Origin: Symbiodinium natans
Taxonomy: Eukaryota > Sar > Dinophyceae > Suessiales > Symbiodiniaceae
Assembly (NCBI GenBank): GCA_905221605.1
Contig: CAJNDS010002679.1
Location: forward strand, 60,001 to 124,000
Reading direction: 5' to 3'
Length of the DNA: 64,000 nucleotides
Positions within the stretch are counted from its first letter, which is position 1, and every line of letters starts with the position of its first letter. Made by a program: the position numbers and the translations under genes. This document shows, piece by piece, positions 24,101 through 32,589 of the stretch. Below the pieces are notes generated by a model. That model saw only the letters and a program-made list of their open reading frames with translations, did no database searches and was not told the origin of the DNA.

Positions 24101-24356
24101 TTACAAGTAGGGTGTCTCAAGGAATTGCAACCCCGCTTGGAGCACTGCACTGCTTTTACTGCTACATGCCCAGTTATCGCTACCCTTGGGCCAGCTCCGT
24201 TAGTTCCTGAACAAGAACCCAGCAACGAAGGCATCCCTGAAAACTCCTTCGCTGCCCGGGCGCGGCGGGTCTCGCTCAACGCTCAGGATCTTCCGAAGAT
24301 GAGTGGCTGCATCAATTTGGTACTCCATGGAGGATGACCTCGACATGGGCATCGTT
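14526..24356 (-). CDS. Importin-alpha (karyopherin alpha), multi-exon
   Basis: Importin-alpha binds nuclear localisation signals and links cargo to importin-beta. Blocks in gene order: [19 protein letters not shown] then VERDPP (24264-24356); [17 protein letters not shown] (23716-23796); [19 protein letters not shown] (23319-23375, GT donor; compare FEAAWALTNIASGTSEQTQ of the family); [17 protein letters not shown] (23171-23236); [20 protein letters not shown] then IQAVL (20130-20204; the most diagnostic ARM block); [13 protein letters not shown] (19919-19959); [18 protein letters not shown] (about 16970-17061, weaker); [15 protein letters not shown] (15771-15822); [19 protein letters not shown] (15600-15654); [13 protein letters not shown] (about 14860-14905, weaker); [17 protein letters not shown] to TGA (14526-14595). 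The N-terminal importin-beta-binding region and the ARM 3-4 part were not found. Introns hold microsatellites and MITEs. The last two exons are tentative. Confidence 0.78.
14911..14962. repeat. (CT)n microsatellite
   Basis: CT repeat with one interruption, directly upstream (on the minus strand) of the likely importin-alpha penultimate exon; on that strand it reads (GA)n. Confidence 0.95.
15875..15951. repeat. Head-to-head telomere-like array
   Basis: About five CCCTAAA units, then an inversion with the palindrome AAACCCTAATTAGGGTTT at 15907-15924, then CCCTAAA-like units again. Intronic to the importin-alpha model. Confidence 0.9.
16625..16753. mobile_element. MITE-like foldback, TGTAATCCCCTC family
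   Basis: 129-bp element with termini CTGTAATCCCCTCTCCCTAA and, inverted, CTGTAATCCCCTCCCCCTAA; both arms continue into TAATATTA. A related but longer element is at 35858-36020. Noncoding; in an importin-alpha intron. Confidence 0.88.
17515..17697 (+). CDS. Possible plus-strand ORF, 60 codons, unknown
   Basis: ATG-initiated frame with balanced, coding-like composition ([20 protein letters not shown]) and a TGA stop. It would lie inside an importin-alpha intron on the opposite strand. No family recognised; may be an antisense coincidence of an unrecognised minus-strand exon. Confidence 0.2.
   Translation: MFEISQQHSWQGLVACGELKLGPEAAAITRQSQKRQHDLQISAMERMTMMQWLHRNRLID
17815..18309 (-). CDS. 164-codon open frame, unknown
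   Basis: Longest stop-free minus-strand frame inside the importin-alpha interval that is not a simple repeat. It contains [19 protein letters not shown], basic and helical. No ARM block is recognisable and splice sites are unclear, so it may be an intronic chance frame. Confidence 0.18.
   Translation of the reverse strand: MLACQPEPKRCEIRSWGWPFVSSTCVLIVGLGFVGVHIKGGFESRLRTADFQGTANVELQVQECKRRVRQAARVVTSPFACRAWCSSGPTSSIGSRSSSSAFHGVMRQALPGPVYSCDQRLVCKKYGARPVKARKRSCGLYKNSVKELHESKKICTSLAKMSQV
19203..19294. repeat. (CT)n microsatellite
   Basis: CT repeat with CACT and CGCT interruptions, intronic to the importin-alpha model. Confidence 0.95.
19449..19535. repeat. Dispersed GGTACC-rich repeat, copy
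   Basis: Reads GGGGTGCCTTA, GGGAATCCTGCTATTTGGGG and AGGGGTCCCTA; the reverse complement matches the copies at 1188-1252 and 42551-42622 almost block for block. Confidence 0.6.
20694..21482. repeat. Composite CA/GA microsatellite, about 790 bp
   Basis: Successive blocks: GAGACACG, GAGACACA, GACACACA, CA-rich, GA, GAGACA, CA, ACCACACAGAGAG, CACAGACAGA and finally CT repeats. One unit grades into the next by single-base changes. Open frames of 200-317 codons on both strands (Thr/His/Arg-rich on plus,Val/Cys/Ser-rich on minus) are generated by the repeat and are not genes. In an importin-alpha intron. Confidence 0.97.
21655..21712. repeat. Short degenerate TTTAGGG array
   Basis: TTAGGGTGATAGGG-type degenerate copies, importin-alpha intron. 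Confidence 0.7.
21858..21990 (-). CDS. Orphan exon within the importin-alpha interval
   Basis: Minus frame reading [20 protein letters not shown] then [10 protein letters not shown] has clear coding character. It lies where ARM 3-5 exons of importin-alpha are expected, but I cannot match it to those repeats. It may be a diverged importin exon, an exon of a nested gene, or chance. Confidence 0.3.
22535..22620. mobile_element. MITE-like foldback, CTTACTGTTGG family
   Basis: 86-bp near-perfect hairpin: left arm CTTACTGTTGGTTAGTAGGG, right arm (reverse complement) CTTACCGTTAGCAGGGAATG, both ending in GGTACC-like sequence at the loop. A related copy starts at 33004. Confidence 0.88.
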
Positions 24357-24365
24357 CTGAAGTAA

Positions 24366-24470
24366 GGCTCTCATGTAGAACAGGTACCTCTTTGCAACCG
24401 GATCTCTTAGGTGGACCCTCATGTAGAACAGACTACTTTGAGAGCCGATCCCTTAAGACGGCTCGTCACA
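24366..24470. repeat. Direct duplication of about 50 bp
   Basis: Two copies begin CTCATGTAGAACAG (about 24371 and 24418) and continue with similar ACCTCTTTG / CTACTTTGAGAGCC and CCGATC(C/T)CTTA blocks. Just upstream of the first recognised importin-alpha exon. Confidence 0.5.
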
Positions 24471-24854
24471 TGTGCATCAACTGTAGGTTCTTTGCCACCC
24501 ACCTAATTAGCCGTCGCTCCGCAGAGCTTCTTGATTGGCAAACTCGAGTCAGGGTTTTTGGGGGCAGGCTGCGTGCTCCAAAAAAGTGCTGCAACTGCAG
24601 GTGCGCAATGCAAGTGCACTCCAAGGCCGCCACTGCAGCATTGCTTTCCTTACACGAGCTTTGGGTTTGGGGTCGGGGGATGGCCGACATGTCGATTTTG
24701 TCACAGAATCTTGGTACTGTAGCCGCTAGCCCTACCAAGGCAAAGGAGCATGCCGAGCCATGGTCTACGATGCACCGCATGGTTGAATGTGTTGCTTCGC
24801 ACGACGCCTGCCACCCAGCAAAGGCAAACCCGGCCGAGGATCAGCGTACCTAGC

Positions 24855-25445
24855 TGTTCCACCGCCGGCAGACTCTCATCGAATTGCGGGATCTGTTGGG
24901 TTACCACCAGGACTTCCACGACGTCCTCACAGAGAAGGAGGGCGTCTGCCAGGTGTTTGCTGGGAGGGTGATGGGCGTTCCACGAGCTTGAAAGGCACCC
25001 CCTCATTCCTGTCTCTGCGCATTCGAAGCTATGCTCTTCAGACGTGCATCTTTGTTAGGCTGGTAGAGCTTACACTCCTGCACCAACCGACTGGCTCATC
25101 CTACCGTGTGTGCCACTGGTCTTCGTGGCAGGTCCTCGCCAGGCACCAGCGACCGGCAGTTCTCGTCATCCTGCCATGGATGGCACAATATAAAGCCGTA
25201 TGCGTGAAACCTCCCCCAGATCCCGAGATCGAGCCTCCAGCTGCCGCTGGTCGATCACGAACTTGACTTCATCAATGCAGCGGTGGAACACCTCAGCCAC
25301 GTCCTTCAGGGTGCCCGAAGTCTACGGGATGGGTCTCCCCTTGACTTGACATGCCCCAATGAATGCAGCGGCACGCGCCGGGGTGTCCTTCCGCAGCTGC
25401 TCCACCGTCTTGTCAAGGTTCTGCGGTTCCGGCGGGTTCAGATGT
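24855..25445 (-). CDS. Cluster of four candidate exons, unknown protein
   Basis: Minus-strand blocks in order: EPQNLDKTVEQLRKDTPARA (about 25345-25445); GTLKDVAEVFHRCIDEVKFV then IDQRQLEARSRDL (about 25215-25315); DDENCRSLVPGEDLPRR (about 25110-25170); KHLADALLLCEDVVEVLVV (about 24855-24960). All have strong coding composition, are charged and helical, and lie in consistent order upstream of the first importin-alpha exon. They do not look like the basic importin-beta-binding domain, so I treat them as a separate unidentified gene. Splice boundaries are approximate. Confidence 0.45.
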
Positions 25446-25729
25446 GCAGATCATATGCAACCCCACACCGAAATGCTCTTGGCCTCATGCCCGTTGCTGT
25501 GTAGGGATCAACTGCCGGTCTGAGATGCCACAAGAAGGTAGACACGACCCGAAACCCTAAACCCTCCCTCAGCCTGCAGCTTCCCTCAGCAAGATTTTTT
25601 GTTGCCACTTCGAACTGCCGCCAGCCTACGCACAGCCAAGTTCTAGCCACCCGTTGACTTCCAATAATCGCTGCCCGAAATCCCGAGTACCTTCTGGCTC
25701 CGGAACCCTGTCAACTCTATGCCCAAACC

Positions 25730-25895
25730 CTCCAGGCTAGCACTCTCATGCGCACACAGGGAACTCGGAGGCCTGTCCTTCTTCTGAACGGAAAGCACCA
25801 CGGAGCCAGCCGCTGTTCTAACCCGAAGTGCTTCGCATTCTCCTTCACCTGGTTCTTCAAGTTCACCCGTCTTCCTAAGCAACAGAGTTCAAGGG
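25730..25895 (-). CDS. Possible exon, unknown
   Basis: Minus frame RRVNLKNQVKENAKHFGLEQ looks coding, with no stop over about 60 codons and a competing frame alongside. Could be an upstream exon of the unidentified gene at 24855-25445. No family. Confidence 0.2.
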
Positions 25896-27337
25896 TGTGC
25901 AAAAATCAGACTCTGCTGGACGCAGCTAGATATTCATCACACATACTGTCTGCTCCTGTGGTGTACGTACTTGAGGAGGCACGTGCGCACAGAACGACGT
26001 CGTGCAGAGGGCGACGCCTACATGAAAGGCCTTGCTGCATGTGCCCCAACTGCGCTTCGCAAAGAGGTGCTTGAAAATCTGGAGCTGCAGCCGAGCGCCA
26101 TTGTCGGACCCCCGCGAGTACCGGAGCACTGTGTTCCATCAACTCGCCCCGACACAGAGAGTCGCTGACCCCGGGCCCGAGACAACTCACTTCTCGCGAT
26201 CCGGCCCCTGCAATAGTGCCCTTTGTGCTCCGCTTGGAGAATGTGCCTGAAGCCCAAGCCCGCAGAAGCCCTCGACCCAACTTGCCCGGCGAGCTGCCAT
26301 TGGTCACGTGTCCCATCAAGACTCCGCCGAACGACAAGTAACCATATAGCAATTATGGGAAACCCGGTCCGGAGAGCTTGGGTTCTTATTTTGGGCTGGG
26401 CCTGGGCCCACCGATTCTGTCGTAAGAACCGGAAAGGGGACTTGGACTTTTGGCCCTACTGGCTTCGGCTTCGACCTGGTTCGTGGTCCCAAACCTTAAG
26501 ACCTCCCTCGCGAGGGCGAGGTCTGTACAGCTGCTTCTTTGGCGCAGCGCAGGACATGCAAGGCCGTGAGAACGAACAATGCAGGGTGGGGTGCGGGGTC
26601 GGAGGCAACTGCGGGAGGGTGCTAAAGGCCAAAGGGTGGGGAAGGTGGGGAGAAGGGGGGGTAGAGGCAACTGCTGATGGCAGTGAGAACAGCGAGAGCG
26701 GCCAGGACGGCGAGGGTGGTGAGGGGTTGAGGGGTTTAGGCTGCTGCTTTCACGTTTCGGGTGCTTGTGCACGTCTGAGTACGATGGTTCAGGGCCTGCT
26801 TCTGGCAGCTGATCTTGCTTAAACAGTCGTATGTATATCAGGATGCCGTTTCAAGAGTCTGTTGCAGGACATTTGTTCTCTTTCTTTCGCCATTCCTTTT
26901 TTCCTCGAAGTTTTACGTCTTGCAGCCTGAATGATGTAATGGTGTCGACGAGTTTGTTTCTTGCCACTGCGGTATCTGCTGGATGCCCGCAAGACGCAGG
27001 GCCAGTTCTCATTGCCAACGAGCAAGACCGACAAACCACAGCGCGAAGCTCGCAAGTGTGCCGCAAACAAAAAAGTCGCATAATCCTTGAATCACGTTGA
27101 GAAGCCTGACTCCCATATTCCTCTCGGCTGCCTGGCTCTTCGGCCTTTGGGCTCCGGGCAGCTCCCCTCCGCATCCGAATCCCTCCGCCCCACCGGTGCT
27201 GCCGGGGCTCTGCTTCTTGAGAGAGATGGACCGCTTGATGCAGGGCACAGCTCCTCTGGAGCTAGACAAGTAAGCCATGCATGACATGCAGGACGAGTGA
27301 GTGCCTCAATGCCTCCCGAGGCACTTATCGAAATACT

Positions 27338-27480
27338 AACAATAATAATAGTAATAAGAATAATAGTAATAAATAATAATAATAATAACAATAATAATAA
27401 TAAGAATAGTAATAATAATAAATATAATAATCATAATTATAAGTATTATTACTATTATTGCAATGATTATCTTAATAATA
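27338..27480. repeat. (AAT)n microsatellite
   Basis: AAT/AGT/AAC-rich trinucleotide array, interrupted. A polyasparagine frame across it is an artefact. Confidence 0.95.
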
Positions 27481-27619
27481 CCAGAGCATATCAATAGTAC
27501 TGAAATACTTCACACATTCCGCACTCCGGGCACTTCGGGGGCATCGGGAGCAACAGCAGCAACAGGGCCTTTCACACTCGGAGCTGGCAGGTGACTGCCC
27601 CCCCCCCCCCCCCAGGGTG

Positions 27620-27765
27620 TTTGTTGGGTAGTTTCTCTGGCATAAGCCTTTGAAGGCGTTCTCAGGGAGTTTCATCGAGGCTTCCGGCTTTAGGAAAATA
27701 AGTTCGAAGGTTCGGAGATGCTCAACAGCTCCTTCTTGAGTGTCGAAGATCCACATCACCACATC
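27620..27765 (-). CDS. Possible exon, unknown
   Basis: Minus frame with VVMWIFDTQEGAVEHLRTFE and LIFLKPEASMKLPENAFKGL. Coding-like for about 48 residues, then runs into a C/G homopolymer at 27599-27615. Family not recognised. Confidence 0.3.
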
Positions 27766-28460
27766 CTGCGCGCGCGCGGCATGCTTGGGCTGCCATGCAG
27801 GGGGTCCATGAGTCTATAATCCTGCCTTTTCCCTTTCAGATCCCGGAAATGCGGTGCAATCTGCAGGAACTAGGAACACATCTCATCTTAATGGTTCTGA
27901 GCGAGATCCTGCCTGTGTATTGTTTGTGAGGGGGTTCCGGAAGGTTGTGCGTTCCCTAGGTGCCGACCTACCTGGCAATTCCTGCGCACCTCCACTGAGA
28001 CCGGCATGGCTCGATTGTCGATGCCATCCGGAGGCTTGGCTTCCCCGTGCGCATCGAAGAAGCGGGAGTGTAGGTCTTTGAGTAAAGCATCCGTGCCTGC
28101 GAGTCGGGGTTCTGATGGTTGAAGGGTTTTTGAGGGGTTTAGGGGCGCCCCCAAGCTTTCAGACGCGGATTTGGGGATGCTACGGCGGTCGCATCGGTAC
28201 TCCTGTCTGGCACTTTCCGACTCGCAGACTTCGTAAACTTCGTAAGGGGCTCAGACATGCACTCGGAGACTCGGAACCCACCCCTACGCCACTTCCACTT
28301 CGCCACCGAGGGATCAACTGTGCCGAGCCTCGCCTGCTAGCCTAGAGCTTTGGGCTGCCAGAATCTGCCAGACAACTCCCCCATCAAAACTGCTGACCCA
28401 AAAAAACCCAGAATCCAAGGTCAAAAAAACTGGCCAACATGAACTCATGACCTTAAACGC

Positions 28461-28558
28461 TCGCAAGCCGAGGTGCAGAACTCGGGGTCCAAGCTCTGCA
28501 GCACGTCACAGAAGACGGCCCAGTCCAGCACGTTGTCGCCCTTAGGGCGGTTCTTGAA
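28461..28558 (-). CDS. EF-hand-like exon, unknown protein
   Basis: After an AG|T acceptor the minus strand reads FKNRPKGDNVLDWAVFCDVL then QSLDPEFCTSACERL. The pattern F...G...LDW..F..VL..LDP resembles the second half of an EF-hand in calmodulin-like or EF-hand-kinase proteins of protists, but the loop calcium ligands (D-x-D-x-D/G) are not all in this exon. Neighbouring exons could not be assigned. Confidence 0.4.
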
Positions 28559-28582
28559 CTGAGCTTTGGACCTCATACTTTG

Positions 28583-28668
28583 GGATGTTCCCCCTTATAC
28601 TAAGAGTTATTATCATTGGGGGTACTATACTCCCTAGTAAGGACTGTTAGTTTAGGGGGGGACATCCT
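28583..28668. mobile_element. MITE-like foldback, GGATGTTCCC family
   Basis: 86-bp element. Left arm GGATGTTCCCCCTTATACTA; right arm inverted GGATGTCCCCCCTAAACTAA then CAGTCCTTA. Related to the element at 35653-35742, which shares the ACTAACAGTCCTT core. Confidence 0.8.
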
Positions 28669-29391
28669 GTCGGGAGACAAACAAACACGTTGGGGCACAG
28701 CTGCTCCTGAGAAACCGTTTACGAAACTCTTTTTGTTGAAGCAGCCTCTTCTGACGGATTCTCTCACTACACATGCCAATCTCCCAAGTTTTTAATCCAG
28801 CTCTACTGAGGTTCAAAGCAGAGGGGTTCAGGAGACCCTAACAGCTCGGTGCGCAAGTACTGAAGGGGAAATGTCGCCTCATATATCTGTGGATGTCGAC
28901 TCATCTATCTGTCCAGCATGCACTCACCGCAGCTCTGCCCATCTAACAATTTTTGCACATCCCATAGCACTGCTTGTGCAAGGACTTACCTGCCACTCCA
29001 ACGTCTTCAGGTCGAATATAGGGGCCTTAATAATTAGAATCTGGGGTTTGGGGAGCTATTACAGTCTCTTTATAAAGGGACCATAAGGGAATACCATTAC
29101 GTATTATTCCGACCCCTGAAGCAACGCACTCTCCTTGCAGCATGGCGCTGCTGCCTGGTGCTTCCGGAAGCAAGCCATGACTGACTCGTAGGTCGGCTTC
29201 CTGGGCTTCCAGAAATAGTGGTACCCTTTGTTGGGGGTTCCTTCAGGGGATTCTATACTACTTGGGGTAGAAAAGGGGTACCCCTACTTTGGGAAATACC
29301 TATATCGTATGCAGTGGATGCAGTGTTTGAGATGAGCATTCTGAGGGTCTCCAAGAAAGACGACACAAGGCACGTTTGGCATCTAAACGTG

Positions 29392-29505
29392 AGGTAGGCC
29401 CCGAAGTGCTCCCTCTGTCTCTCGCAGCCCGGTAAAGCACGCGGCCGTCTTCAGCGCAACGCCCGTAGGCTTGGAGAACTGAGACCAGATTTCTTGCGCA
29501 GTCTT
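29392..29505 (-). CDS. Possible exon, unknown
   Basis: Minus frame AQEIWSQFSKPTGVALKTAA then CFTGLRETEGALRGLPHV and a TAG. Good coding composition and a natural stop; might be a terminal exon. Competing frames exist on the same strand. The 28670-29390 stretch otherwise holds only a GGTACCCC-rich repeat-like patch near 29214-29300. Confidence 0.25.
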
Positions 29506-29549
29506 TGAGATGTTCTACGGCGAGAAAAACCCCTCCAAAAACATTCAAT

Positions 29550-32160
29550 CTGCCACCTCAACTTTACAACCCCTGCTTTACACCCCCGAAGACTCCACCG
29601 GTGCGGTCCCAGGCGGCTCTTTCGAGACCATGGAAGCCATGGCTTCACTTGCACCCCCTTCTGACGAACTGGAGGTCCGATCTGAGGCGGGCAAGGAGCT
29701 CTGAGCCGAAAAAAGAACGGCCGGCTCAGAGAGTTTCGGGGTTGTAGGTCGAGGGTGCGGGGCATGTGGGCTTCAGGGTTGGGCCCAGCCGATCCCAGCA
29801 CCCTTTTCCGCGCAGTGTAAATCCTCACGGGCTCAACAAGTCGGGCCATCGAATCATGAATGTGCCGAAAAATCTCACGGATTTGCCTCGAAGCTACAGA
29901 AAAGTGATTTTGCACTGTCACAAAGAAAAAATGCCTAGCCGGGATTTTGGGGCCGCAGCAGGTCTATCTTGTCATTCCAAAGTGGTGAGACCGCAGCATC
30001 CTACTGGCCTCCCGGCAGATTGTAATGCTGTTCATTTATATTTAAGATCGACCGGAAGCTGTTGCTGTTATGTTTAACGGTGCATTAAACACAGAAGTTC
30101 TTGATCTGAGGGATCTCTTGGGTAGATCAAGAAAAGAGTTGAAAGCATAAGCAACTCTCCAAAGCCATACTATTAAGTTAAGCTAAAGACGCTGTTCTTA
30201 GCAAAACAAAGTTTTCCCAAGCTCACCGCTATTTTTCACTTGAAAACATGTCTTTCGCTCAAACACACATCGCTGTGCCTGTGCGTGTTCGGGCCAACGG
30301 TCGCTCTCTGGCAGCTTGGTGGTGACGTGGCTGGTCGCGTGGGTGTTATTTATCTGGATATGCTCTGGACCGTATAGGCGCTATGGTGGATTGGCAGCAC
30401 GGACATATTGTTGGGCCAGCTTGATGATACGTGGTTTCTGATTCGCAGCTTCCGATTCGCGTTGGCTTCGGGATCGCAATTTCGGATTCGTGCTGGTTGC
30501 TGACGCGCGTCTGGTTCTTGGCTCTGCTTTTTGAAAAGTCGAGCTTGTGCTACGCTTAGCTTCGTGTTCAAGCGTAACGATTCATTTCCTGTCGGCCTAG
30601 CAGCGAGGAAACTCAAGAAGTCAGAGCTTATTTTCATGCAGCCACAAGAGCCGAAGGGTCAATTTGAATTGAAGCCTGCAGGCTCTTTCAAAGAGGCGAC
30701 CGAGGTCCTCCTCACATCGAAGCACCTCACGCCTTTTCAAGTTGTTAGGTAGAGTGCTGGCAGTGTCGAGGACCTAGGGGCCTAGGCAGTGCATATGGGC
30801 TTTGCCCACGGACGTTCTGTTTCTGAAGGGGCTGCCTGGTGACTCCAGTCAGGTGCCAAACTGCGTAATTGCTGTAATTGGGCGGCCCTTTCAGCCACAA
30901 GCGCAGCATTATCATCTACGGGTGAGCCACAAGCCTGCCACAGCCTGTGCTCAGACCATCCGAGTCCCGCCGCGCAGCCGCCGCTTTCATCTTTTTTGCC
31001 AAGATGAAAGGTCCGAAGCTTTAAACAACAGCCTCAAGATTTGGGAACGAGACATGGGCACTCTCAAGCTTCCACCTGAAACTCCTATGGCCTTCAAACC
31101 CTCACCTCTAGCCCAGGCTATTGAGCAGAAGATGTTTTTTTTCAGGGGTTGCTGCAGCTGGGGGAATCTTTTGGTTCTGGTGCATGCCACAGGCGGCTCA
31201 CTCTAATTCTTCAGCGGCTGAGGCCAGAAACATGTACATGGCAACGTCACCGACAAGGCACACATAAACTTTTTTTTGAACCCACGTTCTTGATGTCAGC
31301 TGGCGTGGCAGAATGAACAAAACCTAAACCCTATTCCGCATTGCATCTGCTACAACTTAAAAGCCCAAGCTGTGCAGTCTACACAGCCTAGGTACTAAAA
31401 CGTGCTCAGGAGCCCATTTGGGACTTGAAGAACTTGACGAGTGGCCTCATCGGCCATTCGGGGCGATTTTTTCGGAGGTTGTTAAGTTTAAGGAGCTAAT
31501 CAAAAGCATCTTCTGCAATCAAGATGCGACTGGCAAATCTGGCTGTCCTTATCCCGTGCCCAAATCATGCGACTCTGCCCAGCTCACGTTTCAGAGTGGT
31601 CACGGTCATGGCGAAGCATCCACCGCCACCCAATCCAACTGCAAACTACAAATCCCTTTGGCAACTTGAAAACAGACTGCTCCAGAAATTGAGCAGCATG
31701 CCAGCGTGCACATGGTTTGTTCACAACTCTAGTCGCATCCATTCGTGCCAGGTCGCCTTCTGTAGCACAAAGCACCTCAGGAAAAGCCCATCATCAAGCA
31801 GGAAATCACAACCAAGCCAGCTGCTTCCAGAACTTCACCGCGTGTGCCTTCTACCGGCAGCAAATAAGGGCAACATGCATCCGCGCAGCTCGGGCGGTGC
31901 CACCATGGACTCCAGTTGAGAGGAAGGGCACAGCGACGCTGCCGTTCCAGTTGCAGGGCCTCCTGAACCTTAGCATACCATGTTGCGGGCCCCCCAACTT
32001 TGCACACACTGAGGGCACGCAACTCGTGGCGGTTTTGCAGGGCTGAGCCCCTTTTTGGGCGCCTAAATCGTGCTTCAGCCCGAGCAGCTGGGCGCTACAG
32101 AGGTGGGGCGCGGCAGCGCCACGGGCGTGGCCCGGTCTATCACGACGGCTTGTTGAGCCT
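29550..32160. other. Region without a recognised gene
   Basis: Several plus-strand frames have coding-like composition: 30531-30752 (EPKGQFELKPAGSFKEATEV), 30802-31206 (LKIWERDMGTLKLPPETPMA) and 31418-31669 (EWPHRPFGAIFSEVVKFKEL). A minus frame at 31777-32022 does too. None carries a family block or clear splice sites. If real they would be the only plus-strand host exons in the window. Confidence 0.25.
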
Positions 32161-32163
32161 TCC

Positions 32164-32325
32164 GGTTTAGGGTTTAGGTTTTAAAAGGTGTAGGCTTTAG
32201 GCTTTAGGGCTTAGGCTTTAGGCTTTAGGCTTTAGGCCTTAGGCTTTAGGCTTTAGGCTGTAGGCTTTAGGCTTTAGGGTTTAGGGTTTCGGGTTTAGGG
32301 TTTCGGGTTTAGGGTTTAGGGTTGC
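32164..32325. repeat. TTTAGGC/TTTAGGG mixed array
   Basis: About twelve TTTAGGC units followed by TTTAGGG and TTTCGGG units. The only place where the C-ending 7-mer is tandemly repeated. Confidence 0.9.
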
Positions 32326-32589
32326 AGCTCTGGATGTCTCTGGAGGCTCGTAGCAAGGAATCGCTGCACACTGCAACTTTCGACATGAGAGAACACTCTC
32401 CCAAGAGAATCGAGCATCCATAAATCTGCTTCCTTCGCTCCCCAGGACCTTCTCTGTCAAGGCACAACTGGCACCACCGTCTTTGGCTCCACCCTCTGTG
32501 TCTGAGGCTCCTGTACCTGTTTCGTGCCGGTGTATCACGCAGACAGCTCTGGCGCAAATCGGCATCCTGACAGCGGAACTGTGCTTGCA

